DNA of 64,000 nt from Streptomyces sp. SA15 (GCF_002291145.1 NZ_NTGE01000040.1:124001-188000), one strand, 5' to 3'. Numbered from the stretch's first letter, positions 22,979-31,099 are shown. Numbers and translations are program-made. Notes: generated by a model not told the origin, from the sequence alone.

Positions 22979-23316
22979 ATCAGCCGTCTCAGTTTCCGTC
23001 TCATTCAGCTGTACGCCGAACTTGTCCCGGATGCGGGCCGTGGCGAACGTGAGCGACTGGACCAGGGATGTTCCGATGTGCGGGGCTCCGTTGATCTGTG
23101 TTCCCACCGCGAACACGATGCGCTCCGGAGCCGCGCGGATGATGTGCGGCCTGAGCAGGTCCTCGTCCGCAACCGTCCCATCGCACGTGTGAGATCCTGA
23201 TCATGCTCGCCGAGCTCGCCGCGGCTCAACGCGGTACCGCCCATGGCGTCGGACAGCTCGCCGATCGCGGCGCGCACCTCCGCTTCGCTCGCTTCGGCGT
23301 AGACCTCTTTCGTCAT
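22862..23316 (-). pseudogene. Frameshifted, truncated enzyme remnant with PHIGT motif
   Basis: ATG 23316 starts MTKEVYAEASEAEVRAAIGE, overlapping the GNAT stop by ATGA with normal coding bias. The frame is lost near 23,200 and resumes in another frame as RPHIIRAAPERIVFAVGTQI and then GAPHIGTSLVQSLTFATARI, ending by 22,862. The PHIG turn after a beta strand recalls the HIGH motif of class I aminoacyl-tRNA synthetase-like nucleotidyltransferases; I offer that only as a possibility. The C-terminal bulk of any such enzyme is missing. Its end interlocks with the CHAT remnant on the other strand. Confidence 0.6.
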
Positions 23317-23900
23317 GGCGATGCAGTCTTGGCGACGACCCGTGCACGCAGTGCATCGCGGACGGTGAGCCATTCATCTGCGAGCAGGCTGTAGTACATC
23401 GAGTCGCGGCGAGTGCCGTCCTGTCGCCGCATATGGCTGCGCAAGGTTCCTTCGTGGACCAGGCCTAGGCGAGCCAGGGCCTGCTGGGAGCGCACGTTGA
23501 GGTTGTCGGTGCGTAGGGCCAGCCGAGCAAGCTGCAGGTCTTCGAAGGCATGGCTGAACAGCAGGAGCTTGGACTCGGCGTTGTAGGGGCCGCCCCAGCA
23601 GGAGCGATCGAACCAGGTCGCGCCTATCTCAGCCCGGCTCTCGCCCAGGTCGAGGTCATAAATGCTGGTTGAGCCGATCACGGTGCCGTCGTCACGGCGT
23701 TGCACTGCGAAGCAGCGCCGCGTTGGGTCGGCGGTCATCTCGCTGAGCATCTGGCGCAGTTGGGCTACGGTCTCAGGCCGCGGCCGGGGCATCCACTGCC
23801 ACACTTCGGGGTCGGATGCTGACAGGAAGAGAGCTTCGGCGTGGTCGGCAGACAACGGGAGGAGGCGGACAACAGTGCCCTCAAGAGACTGGTTGTTCAC
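23313..23900 (-). CDS. GNAT N-acetyltransferase (RimJ/RimL type)
   Basis: 195 aa if begun at GTG 23900 (VNNQSLEG); the frame is open to 24098 but the extra part lacks coding bias and there is no good ribosome site for either choice. Acetyltransf_3 features: TVVRLLPLSADHAEALF at the start, IGSTSIYDLDLGESRAEIGA, CoA-binding helix region ESKLLLFSHAFEDLQLARLA and the closing NVRSQQALARLGLVHEGTLR. Such enzymes acetylate N-termini or small amines; substrate unknown. It overlaps the damaged synthetase-like gene by 4 nt, so the two once formed an operon. Confidence 0.8.
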   Translation of the reverse strand: MNNQSLEGTVVRLLPLSADHAEALFLSASDPEVWQWMPRPRPETVAQLRQMLSEMTADPTRRCFAVQRRDDGTVIGSTSIYDLDLGESRAEIGATWFDRSCWGGPYNAESKLLLFSHAFEDLQLARLALRTDNLNVRSQQALARLGLVHEGTLRSHMRRQDGTRRDSMYYSLLADEWLTVRDALRARVVAKTASP

Positions 23901-24012
23901 CCGAACAGAGTAAAGCCGATGATCATCAGCCGTAGCCGTACAACAGCGAAGTACAGCAACCCCACCGACCGCCAGTGGCTCACCCAGACTTTGAAGCCAC
24001 CAGCGGAAGCCT

Positions 24013-24465
24013 CTATAGCCCGTGATGAACGGGCATCCAAGCCCCCGACTCGGGACGGTCCGTAGGCGGACCCAGAGGTTCACTGGCCTCCGACGCACGA
24101 GCCGCCACCGCAGTGCGTGAGGTGAGAGTCAACTGGACGTGCTGGCCGTCGTTCCAACCGGCCCGCTGCCGGGTCAGCTTCCAGCTTCCCGTACCTGACA
24201 GGCGCCACCTGTCGTCAAAGTCCCACTCCTGTCCGTCCAGGAGACGGATGTCGGCCTTCCCGTCCGGCCGGAAAACGACGTTCGTCCGGTCGTAGCCGGT
24301 CCAGGACCCCGCTACTTCTGCCGGCTTCGCGTCATGCAACGAGGTCGCCCCACAGCACCCCGCCTTCACACAGACGCGTGTATCTGTTGCCGCGGGACGC
24401 GGCCGTCCCGCGCCATGCGCCATTCTGGTGTCCTGCGTAGGACCGGTTCCGGTCCTGGACACCAA
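24013..24465 (-). pseudogene. Truncated lipoprotein-like hypothetical protein
   Basis: The core EVAGSWTGYDRTNVVFRPDG, then LLDGQEWDFDDRWRLSGTGS and WKLTRQRAGWNDGQHVQLTL, is typical of small Streptomyces lipoproteins of about 190 aa built on an EVAGTWTG beta barrel. The usual C-terminal aromatic segment is replaced by unrelated Ala/Pro-rich residues before the stop, and the N-terminus has a Cys-Cys (AGCCGATSL) but no proper hydrophobic lipoprotein signal. Either a truncated copy or a fragment; I rate it a probable pseudogene. It is divergent from the helicase-associated gene. Confidence 0.55.
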
Positions 24466-24552
24466 CAGTGCTCGTTCTCGTGAGGTGCCCCCATCAGCAA
24501 GCCCATCGGATCAACACTCGTCGCGTGGCTGAGCGGTCTCGACATCCCTCAG

Positions 24553-26931
24553 TTGGAACGGGTTCTCGCTGCTCGCGCGGACGCCGTGTCCCCGCCGGAG
24601 CCGCGGTCGTTCGGCGAACTGGCGGACCGCCTTCAGCGCCCGGCGTCGGTGGCGCTCGTGCTGCCCGGGCTCGCGCTGCCTCACCTGCAGGTGGCCGAGG
24701 CGCTGGCGGTGCTGGGGCCGGCGCCACGTGCCGCTCTGGTGGATCTGCTGGGCGCGGAAGGAGCGGAGAGCGCTCGTGGGCTGGACGCGGCCCTCGGGGC
24801 GCTGGCCGATCACGCGCTGGTCTGGCCGGACGGCGAAGGGCTGCTGCGCATGGCGGCGCCGTTGCGGCAGGCGTGGGACTCGCCCCTGGGGCTGGACGCG
24901 CCGCTCGCTCAGCTGCTGGCGGACACGACCTCCGAGGAACTGCGCCGCATGCTGGTGGCCTTGGGCGTCCAGTCGCCCGGTAATGCCAGGCAACAGCGGC
25001 TGACAGCCCTGGTGGATCACCACAGCGATCCCGGGCGGGTCGCCGAGGTGGTGGCAGGGGCGCCCGCCGCCGCCCGCGAACTGCTTGAACGGCGAGCGCA
25101 CAGCGAGGGCGAACAACCAGGGTTTCCAACGGAGTTCATCCTCGGTGTCCCCCAGGCCGACTCCGAGCCGGGCGCCCGCTGGGCGCTGGAGAGGGGACTG
25201 CTGGTACAGGACCGTCACCGGTACGGACCCGCCCGTATGCCGGCCGAGGTGGCGCTCGTACTGCGCGGAGCCGACTGGCACGCGCCGTTCGAGCCTGCCC
25301 CGCCCGACGTGCGTACGGCGTCCGTCACCTCGGCGGACGTGGACCGGGAGGCGGCGGCAGCGGCCACGGCGTTCGCCGCTCATGCCGCATCGGTGCTGGC
25401 GACGTGCTCCGCCTCTCCGCCGGCCCTGCTGAAGTCCGGCGGGGTCGGGGCGCGTGAGCTGTCCCGGATCGGCAAGGCAGCGCAGTGCGGCGACATGGTC
25501 GTACGCCTCGCTCTGGAGACGGCGTACGCCGCTGGGCTGCTCGCCAGGGACGGCAGCCGGGCCGCGGCGACGGAAGGCTACGACGCCTGGGCGGAACGCG
25601 AACCGGCGGAGCGGCTCACCGTGCTGCTCCAGGCGTGGCGGACGCTGCCGCTCACGCCGACCCAGTCCCGCGACGAGGACGGCAAGGCGCTGCCCGCGCT
25701 CGCCGGAACGGCGCCCTGCGGCGGCTGTGTGCGAGCCCGGGACGGGCTCCTCGCCGCCGCAGCCCAACTCCCGGCGGACCGGGGAGTGACGGACCCCACG
25801 GAACTGGGGGCGCTCGTCGCCTGGTTCCGTCCGCTCGCCCATCCGCTCCCCCAGGACACCACGCCCTTCGCCACCGTGGTCCGCGAGGCGGAACTGCTCG
25901 GAGTCACCGCCCGCGGTGCCCTGTCCCCCATCGGTGCCGCCCTGAAGGCCGGTGACGCCGAAGCACTGACCGCAGCCTGTCAGCGGCTGCTGCCGACGGC
26001 CACCAGGACGGCCCGCTTCGGCGCCGACCTCACCGCCGTCGTGACCGGCACGCCCTCGGCCCACCTCGCCGCGCTCCTGGATGCCGTCGCGGACAGGGAA
26101 GTCGGCGGCACGGCGTCGGTGTGGCGGTTCGGTCCGGGCACCATCCGCCGCGCCCTGGACAGCGGCCGCACACCCGACGCCGTCGTCGCCGACCTGGCCG
26201 CCGTCGCCGTCGGCGCCCTGCCGCAACCGCTGTCGTACCTGATCCACGACACCGCGCGCCGCCACGGCCGTATGCGTATCGCCCCCGCGGCCTGCGTGAT
26301 CCACGGCGAAGAACCGGCCCTTCTCTCCGAACTCGCCGCCCACCGAAAGCTGGCCGACCTCGGCCTACGACAACTGGCGCCGACGGTGCTGGTCAGCCGG
26401 ACCCCGCTGGACAAAACCCTCGCCGCACTCCGGGCCGCGGGCTATGCCCCCGTCGCCGAGACCGCGGACGGGGCCGTACGTGTTGAACGGACCCGGCGCC
26501 ACCGCGCTGCCGCCCCGGTCCCGTCCCCACGTCCGCCCGGCGGCGCGCCAGCCCGTCGGGACCCGAGCGCCCGCCCGGCGGAGGCGTCGGCGACCGTCGA
26601 CCTGAGCAGCCTGGCCACCAGGCTGCGGGCTGCCCCGCCCACCACACCGGAACCCGATCCGGGGAACGGAATCCCCTTCGACACCGACACCGAGGAGATC
26701 GTCGCCGGATACGCGCGCCTGCTCTCCCTCGCCGATGTCCGTCAGCTGGCCCATGCCATCGACGAAGGCCGGCCGATCACCATCGAATACGTCGCCGCCT
26801 CGGGCAATCGCACGGTACGCACCCTCAGCGAACTCGATCTCGACCCGCCCCACCTGTATGCCTGGTGCCACCTGCGCGACGACGAACGCGTCTTCACCCT
26901 CTCCCGCATTCACGGCGTCATGCCCGGGTAG
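24553..26931 (+). CDS. Helicase-C-like (Helicase_C_3) and WYL-domain protein
   Basis: 792 aa if begun at TTG 24553. Family members start about 20 residues earlier, and the in-frame sequence from 24493 (SKPIGSTLVAWLSGLDIPQL) fits them, but the codon there is ATC and a TGA lies four codons further up. The N-terminal half is alpha-helical, with a helix-hairpin-like EELRRMLVALGVQSPGNARQ. Residues ~555-650 carry the Helicase_C_3 signature (PLSYLIHDTARRHGRMRI), and the last 70 residues form a WYL-like ligand-sensing domain (GRPITIEYVAASGNRTVRTL). These actinobacterial proteins accompany XPB-type helicases or act as DNA-binding regulators; role not established. Confidence 0.8.
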   Translation: MERVLAARADAVSPPEPRSFGELADRLQRPASVALVLPGLALPHLQVAEALAVLGPAPRAALVDLLGAEGAESARGLDAALGALADHALVWPDGEGLLRMAAPLRQAWDSPLGLDAPLAQLLADTTSEELRRMLVALGVQSPGNARQQRLTALVDHHSDPGRVAEVVAGAPAAARELLERRAHSEGEQPGFPTEFILGVPQADSEPGARWALERGLLVQDRHRYGPARMPAEVALVLRGADWHAPFEPAPPDVRTASVTSADVDREAAAAATAFAAHAASVLATCSASPPALLKSGGVGARELSRIGKAAQCGDMVVRLALETAYAAGLLARDGSRAAATEGYDAWAEREPAERLTVLLQAWRTLPLTPTQSRDEDGKALPALAGTAPCGGCVRARDGLLAAAAQLPADRGVTDPTELGALVAWFRPLAHPLPQDTTPFATVVREAELLGVTARGALSPIGAALKAGDAEALTAACQRLLPTATRTARFGADLTAVVTGTPSAHLAALLDAVADREVGGTASVWRFGPGTIRRALDSGRTPDAVVADLAAVAVGALPQPLSYLIHDTARRHGRMRIAPAACVIHGEEPALLSELAAHRKLADLGLRQLAPTVLVSRTPLDKTLAALRAAGYAPVAETADGAVRVERTRRHRAAAPVPSPRPPGGAPARRDPSARPAEASATVDLSSLATRLRAAPPTTPEPDPGNGIPFDTDTEEIVAGYARLLSLADVRQLAHAIDEGRPITIEYVAASGNRTVRTLSELDLDPPHLYAWCHLRDDERVFTLSRIHGVMPG

Positions 26932-26964
26932 CCGACGTCTACGGCGGGAGCCCGTACTGACCGC

Positions 26965-27819
26965 CTAATCGGCCAAATCGGCCAACCGGACCAAGTTCAG
27001 GCTGTAATCCTCGACCTGCGGCAGCCGCAGCTCCTCCATCCTCGCGATCATCTCCCGGTGCTCCGCCGGCAAAGCGTCGTGCACCTCTGTGGGCAGGGTG
27101 GTGAAGGTGTGTGAGGCGAGCAGGTGGTTGCCCGGGCGCCAGGTCTCCAGTAGCCGCGGGTCCGGGCAGTTCCAGCTGATCCGTGCCTCCACCTTGCTGA
27201 GCGCATCGTGGGTGTCCTGGGTGTCGACCATGCCGGGACCCGTTGTGTCGAGGGCGAGCAAGGCGCCGGGGAAGCGCTCGGCGAGCAGGTCGACGGCGCG
27301 GCGTACGTCCTTCTCGGGGAGGTAGGCCAGCACCGCCTCGGCGGCCAGGAAGTACGGGCCGCCCGTGGCCAGGGGCGCGGCGGTCCAGCTGTCGTCCAGT
27401 ACCGACGCGGCGAGCATGTGGCGGCGCGAGGTGTCGGCGAAGAAGGTGCGCCGCAACTCGATGACGTCGGGCAGGTCCAGCTCGAACCAGTGGGCGCGGC
27501 CGTTGTCGACGCGCTCGTAACGGGTGTTGAGGCCGGTGCCGATCTCCACCACCGTCGCGTCCGGGTGCTCGGCCAGGAAGGCGCGTACCCAGTGGTCGAA
27601 GAGGTTGGTGCGCAGCACTGTGCCGACCAGGCTCGGCCCGCCGTCGAAGCGGGCGAAGTCGTAGTCGATCGCGGCCACCATCGCCTCGGCCGCCGGATCG
27701 CGCAGTACCGGCTCGGGTTTGCGGCTCTCCACGGCGCGGCCGTAGAGCGGGATCAGGAGCGTCTCCTGGACGGTGCCCAGGTGTACGGAGCCCGACGGCT
27801 TCTGGTTCGGTACGGCCAT
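26965..27819 (-). CDS. Class I SAM-dependent methyltransferase, leucine carboxyl methyltransferase (LCM) family
   Basis: 284 aa from ATG 27819 with AGGAGG upstream. LCM-family features in order: FARFDGGPSLVGTVLRTNLF, motif I VVEIGTGLNTRYERVD (about residue 90), ELDLPDVIELRRTFF, AAEAVLAYLPEKDVRRAVDL and ERFPGALLALDTTGPGM. It should use S-adenosylmethionine to O-methylate a small acid or polyketide-like substrate; none is indicated by neighbours. The upstream region has a Zur-box-like 15-mer (27874-27888). It sits between the helicase-associated gene (convergent) and the terminator of the pseudoprotease gene. Confidence 0.88.
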   Translation of the reverse strand: MAVPNQKPSGSVHLGTVQETLLIPLYGRAVESRKPEPVLRDPAAEAMVAAIDYDFARFDGGPSLVGTVLRTNLFDHWVRAFLAEHPDATVVEIGTGLNTRYERVDNGRAHWFELDLPDVIELRRTFFADTSRRHMLAASVLDDSWTAAPLATGGPYFLAAEAVLAYLPEKDVRRAVDLLAERFPGALLALDTTGPGMVDTQDTHDALSKVEARISWNCPDPRLLETWRPGNHLLASHTFTTLPTEVHDALPAEHREMIARMEELRLPQVEDYSLNLVRLADLAD

Positions 27820-27873
27820 GGGTTCCTCCTGAGAGTGAGTGGGCCCAGCGGCATACCGGCAGAGTAGCCTTAA

Positions 27874-27888
27874 TGGTTGTCGTTTTCA
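27874..27888 (-). promoter_or_regulatory. Zur-box-like sequence upstream of the LCM methyltransferase
   Basis: On the minus strand the 15-mer reads TGAAAACGACAACCA, about 55 bp before the ATG. The left half equals that of actinobacterial Zur sites (TGAAAATGATTTTCA type); the right half is degenerate. Candidate only. Confidence 0.3.
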
Positions 27889-27910
27889 TATAAACGGGCA
27901 GACACATCGC

Positions 27911-27946
27911 GAGCGGCGCCCGTCCCTTCAGGGGCGGGCGCCGCTC
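27911..27946 (-). terminator. Terminator of the pseudoprotease gene
   Basis: gagcggcgcccg (27911-27922) pairs with cgggcgccgctc (27935-27946), 12 bp with a 12-nt loop, 34 bp beyond the stop codon of the leftward gene at 27981. Confidence 0.7.
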
Positions 27947-27980
27947 GGCTGGCTTGTCAGGGGGACAGTGCTGATCGCGT

Positions 27981-29717
27981 CTAACCGACCATGGACGGAG
28001 TGTAGGGCGACAAGGCCGGAGCGAGTTGTACTCCGGGGGCCAGGCCCAGGGCTACGAGAGCGTCGGGCATGCCGCGACCGACCCGTGCCGCCTCCGCGGT
28101 TCCCGGGGCGGCCAGCGGGCGGCAGCTGGCGGCGATGATCTCGAACAGTCGTTCCACCCGGCCCGGTCCACGAGGCAGCAGCTGGCCGTGGAAGTCCTCG
28201 TGGTGGGCGAGTACGAGGGCGGCGAGACCGGCGACATGGGCCGAGGCCGTGCCGGTGCCGTCGAGGGCCGTGTATCCGCCTCGCGGAGCGCACGAGAGGA
28301 CCGCCACACCGGGAGCAGCCGCGTCCACCCCGGGGCCGTAGCAACTGAACGGTGCGGCGAACAGCCCTTCCGGCGTCAGCTGCACGCCCAGATGGGTGGC
28401 CTGGGACGTGTCCGGCGGGTAGGAGCCGAAGACTCCCAGCGCGCCCACGGTGAACACGGTGGGCAGGGAGCCCGGGAAGGTGACCGGGCCGTTCGTGTCG
28501 CCCGCGGGGGCGAAGCAGGCGATGCCCACCGCGTTGGCATCGGCCAGCTTGCGGGAGACCAGGGCCGACGAGTACGGGGCCGTCACCGCGATGTGGGCGA
28601 TGTCGACGTCGTGCTGGATGCAGTGATCCAGAGCGGCGATCAGGTCGCTGAAGCAGCCGTTCGGCAGCACCTGGCAGACCTCCATGTCGGCGTCGACCGC
28701 GATGCCGATGAGACCTGTGCCGGTGTCCGCTCCGGCGATGATGCCCGCCGCATGGGTGCCGGTGCCCACCTTGTCCTGGTCCCAGCCCAGGTCCGCGCCA
28801 CGTCCGAGACCCGTCCCGGAGCGCACCCGTTCCTTCAGATCGGGGTGTTCGGCGGAGACACCGGAACCGATGACCGCGATCTTGACCCCGAAGGCACGGA
28901 ACGTGGGGGGCAGCCGGTCGAGGCGCATGGCCTGCTGCCCCCAGCCGTACTGCTGCCTCTCGTCCAGTCCCGGGGACACCTTGGCCAGCGGTGTGAGGGT
29001 GACCAGGTTCTCCTTGGTCACCGACAGGTCCGGGCGACGGATCCAGCGGTCCAGGTAGCCGCCCACGGGACGGACGTACAGGGACTGGACGGACTCGGCC
29101 GTCTCCGTGGCCAGGGAGACCGTGACCCTCCCGTCGTCCGCGGTGATGCCCTGACCCGGCCATGACGAACCGATCAGGAAGACTCCCGCGCCGGCCAGCG
29201 GTTCGCCCTCCGGGCCGCACACCCGCAGCGAGATCTCGACCGGTTCGTCCAACTGCACGACCAGACCCGGATCGCGCAGCGGCAGGATCCCCGCGGTCGC
29301 CGTGGCGGTGGGTCGGGCGCCGGACAGCGGCAGGTCCGGCTCGATGTGTACGTGCAGCGATCGCATCGCCGGCACCTGGGCCTCGGCCGCTTCCACGACC
29401 GCGATTTCCGGGCAGGAGGGATGCAGCCCGCCCGATTGGAGCTTCTCCGACGGCTGGAGCCTGCGGGTCACCTTGACCTCGGGCATCCGGTCCAGTCGGT
29501 CACACACCGCGTCCATGCTCAGTGGGGGCACTCCCGGTGGGAGCAGATGCTGTGGCAGCGGTGTCACCATGTACCGCTCGCGGCGCGGTTGCACCGAGTG
29601 CGGTGCCTTCGCGCCCTTCTCCTGCGGCTTCGCTTGCCTGCCCTCGGGTTCGGGCCCGCCCGCGCCCCCGCCCTCCGCCCCGCTCGCGCGGCTGTTTCCG
29701 GGCCTTTCCTTGACCAT
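27981..29717 (-). CDS. Subtilisin-fold (S8) pseudoprotease with all catalytic residues replaced
   Basis: 578 aa from ATG 29717 (GAAGG eight bases upstream). Residues ~1-270 are a Gly/Pro-rich start and a beta-rich region including a carboxypeptidase-regulatory-like segment (EPLAGAGVFLIGSSW). Residues ~275-545 follow the subtilisin fold motif by motif, but the Asp motif reads KIAVIGSGVSAEHPDL (Gly284 for catalytic Asp), the His motif reads VGTGTHAAGI (Thr319 for His), the Ser motif reads LDGTGTASAHVAG (Gly489 for Ser), and the oxyanion motif is APAGDTN (Asp for Asn). The rest of each motif is intact, so the fold is kept and hydrolysis lost. No signal peptide. The Gln-rich gene lies upstream in the same orientation. 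Confidence 0.85.
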   Translation of the reverse strand: MVKERPGNSRASGAEGGGAGGPEPEGRQAKPQEKGAKAPHSVQPRRERYMVTPLPQHLLPPGVPPLSMDAVCDRLDRMPEVKVTRRLQPSEKLQSGGLHPSCPEIAVVEAAEAQVPAMRSLHVHIEPDLPLSGARPTATATAGILPLRDPGLVVQLDEPVEISLRVCGPEGEPLAGAGVFLIGSSWPGQGITADDGRVTVSLATETAESVQSLYVRPVGGYLDRWIRRPDLSVTKENLVTLTPLAKVSPGLDERQQYGWGQQAMRLDRLPPTFRAFGVKIAVIGSGVSAEHPDLKERVRSGTGLGRGADLGWDQDKVGTGTHAAGIIAGADTGTGLIGIAVDADMEVCQVLPNGCFSDLIAALDHCIQHDVDIAHIAVTAPYSSALVSRKLADANAVGIACFAPAGDTNGPVTFPGSLPTVFTVGALGVFGSYPPDTSQATHLGVQLTPEGLFAAPFSCYGPGVDAAAPGVAVLSCAPRGGYTALDGTGTASAHVAGLAALVLAHHEDFHGQLLPRGPGRVERLFEIIAASCRPLAAPGTAEAARVGRGMPDALVALGLAPGVQLAPALSPYTPSMVG

Positions 29718-29793
29718 CACGTCCACCTTCACCACGCCTACGTCGTATGTGCATCTGATCCGGCGACGGGGCGGCTCACGCTTCCACGGTGAT

Positions 29794-29828
29794 GCGGTGT
29801 GCCCGGCCGACCGCTCCGGGCACACCGC
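29794..29828 (-). terminator. Hairpin between the Gln-rich gene and the pseudoprotease gene
   Basis: gcggtgtgcccgg (29794-29806) and ccgggcacaccgc (29816-29828) form 13 perfect pairs, 18 bp after the Gln-rich stop. No T-run, so it may be a partial terminator that lowers readthrough into the pseudoprotease gene. Confidence 0.6.
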
Positions 29829-29845
29829 AACGCGCCGCCCTCAGG

Positions 29846-30307
29846 TCAGCCGATACCGAACGGCTGACCCATCTGACCGAAGCCGAAGCCAGGCTGCTGG
29901 GCCTGCTGGCCGAACGGCTGCTGGCCGTAGGACTGCTGGCCGAACCCGCCGCCCCACTGCTGCTGACCCTGCTGACCCTGCTGGCTCTGCTGCAGCAGCG
30001 TCACGATCGCGGTCGGCAGCGCCTGCTGCACGGACTGCTCCACGGCCTGCCGGATGTTCGTGTGCAGTGCGCGGTGCAGTGCGAGCGCGAGGTACGGGTC
30101 CGCCTGCTGCGGGGCGATGCCCTGCTGCTGGAGCTGCTGACGGATCTGCTGGATCTGCTGAGCCGTCTGCTGCACCTGCTGGGCGACCTGCTGGGCCGTC
30201 TGCTGGCACGCCTGCTGGACGGCCTGCTGGACCACCTGGGCGATCTGCTGCGGGCCGGCCTGCTGGCCGACCTGCTGCAGGGGTTGGGTACCGGTCATCA
30301 CCGACAT
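29846..30307 (-). CDS. Glutamine-rich low-complexity protein, 153 aa
   Basis: ATG 30307 with GGAG upstream (MSVMTGTQPLQQ). About a third of all residues are Gln. Residues 9-70 are QQ-spaced with Val/Ile/Ala at regular intervals (QQIAQVVQQAVQQACQQTAQ), a pattern expected for a Gln-rich coiled coil. A central conserved-looking stretch DPYLALALHRALHTNIRQAV is more ordinary. The C-terminus is Gly/Phe/Gln-rich (GQQSYGQQPFGQQAQQ), like prion-like, phase-separating tails. No signal peptide, membrane segment or known domain. It precedes the pseudoprotease gene on the same strand; upstream repeated CCGACAT sites suggest dedicated control. Confidence 0.8.
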   Translation of the reverse strand: MSVMTGTQPLQQVGQQAGPQQIAQVVQQAVQQACQQTAQQVAQQVQQTAQQIQQIRQQLQQQGIAPQQADPYLALALHRALHTNIRQAVEQSVQQALPTAIVTLLQQSQQGQQGQQQWGGGFGQQSYGQQPFGQQAQQPGFGFGQMGQPFGIG

Positions 30308-30339
30308 GAATGCTCCATTTCGCTTCCACCAAGGGGAGA

Positions 30340-30398
30340 CCGACATAAGAAGGATGTCGGCCTTGTCGTGTAATCCGACATTCGTGACGCTATGTCGG
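30340..30398 (-). promoter_or_regulatory. Repeated CCGACAT/ATGTCGG inverted repeats upstream of the Gln-rich gene
   Basis: ccgacat (30340-30346) pairs with atgtcgg (30354-30360), and ccgacat (30375-30381) with atgtcgg (30392-30398). A fifth copy (30301-30307) covers the start codon. Copies lie within 95 bp upstream of the gene, an arrangement expected for a cooperative repressor or activator. The rest of the 287-bp gap holds nothing else I recognise. Confidence 0.6.
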
Positions 30399-30594
30399 TG
30401 CTGCCTCGGTCGCAATCCGACGTCCGGCGTTCGTGATGCAGGAACCCCCACCGGAGCGCCGGTCAGAGCGCGGATGCCCGGAAACTGGGGGCTGTTTGAC
30501 TGCGATCGGGTGACATCGACTGCTCGATGGCTCGGCCACGTCCGAACGGTGATCGCGCCGCCGAACGAGTGGCGCATGGGCGGGGTCCGCTCGC

Positions 30595-30989
30595 ATGGGC
30601 TTCAACTGCGATGGCCACCACCACCCGCTGCTGCTGCAGCAGGTGCCACAGGGGGCGTGGACGGCGCTGGACGTCGGGTGCGGGACGGGGTGGTTCGCGC
30701 GGCTGCTCGCGGCTGCTCGCGGGGCAGGGGCTGGACGTGGAGGGGGTCGACCGCGATGCGGACGTCATCGAGGCGGCGAGAGCGGCCGGCGGTGGGCCCC
30801 GGTTCCGCCGGGCCGAGGTGCGGGAGGAGCAACTGCCCGACTTCCACTACGACTTCATTTCAGATCGTGTGGCCGCCCCCGCTGACGTACGCCGAAACCC
30901 GCACGGAAGCGGGGCGGCTGCTGCCCGGCTCCACGCTGCGGCACCTGGTGTTCTGGCGGTACCTGTTGGTGTACCGGGAGCGAGGCTGA
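30595..30989 (+). pseudogene. SAM methyltransferase gene broken by a 10-bp tandem duplication
   Basis: ATG 30595 starts MGFNCDGHHHPLLLQQVPQG and continues with a motif I (ALDVGCGTGWFARLLA). The 10-mer ggctgctcgc is then repeated (30701-30710 and 30711-30720). Removing one copy restores the frame into GQGLDVEGVDRDADVIEAAR, the expected motif II region. A second disruption follows near 30,860, and the family C-terminus (LLPGSTLRHLVFWRYLLVYR) appears in a third frame ending at 30989. The gene cannot make an intact enzyme. Confidence 0.8.
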
Positions 30990-31050
30990 CGGCCGCTCCT
31001 CCGGCATCGCGCCAGTTCACACATAGGAACAAGAATCACCTACACGTCTA

Positions 31051-31099
31051 TTGACGTGCTCAGAGCAAGAGCCCTAGCTTCCCTCTAGAAAGCGCTTTC
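31051..31099 (+). promoter_or_regulatory. Promoter with LacI-family operator for the pectate-lyase-like gene
   Basis: TTGACG (31051-31056), 18-bp spacer, TAGCTT (31075-31080), then the perfect palindrome gaaagcgctttc (31088-31099) lying over the expected start of transcription. GAAAGCGCTTTC-type sites are bound by LacI-family sugar repressors, so expression should be induced by a carbohydrate. Confidence 0.75.

Noticed and set aside
24511..26343. 610-codon minus-strand ORF
   Set aside because: Antisense to the helicase-associated gene; Gly/Arg/Gln-rich shadow.
26965..30989. Natural-product biosynthetic cluster around the LCM methyltransferase
   Set aside because: No synthase, NRPS, terpene or RiPP genes nearby; a lone methyltransferase and a pseudogene are not enough.
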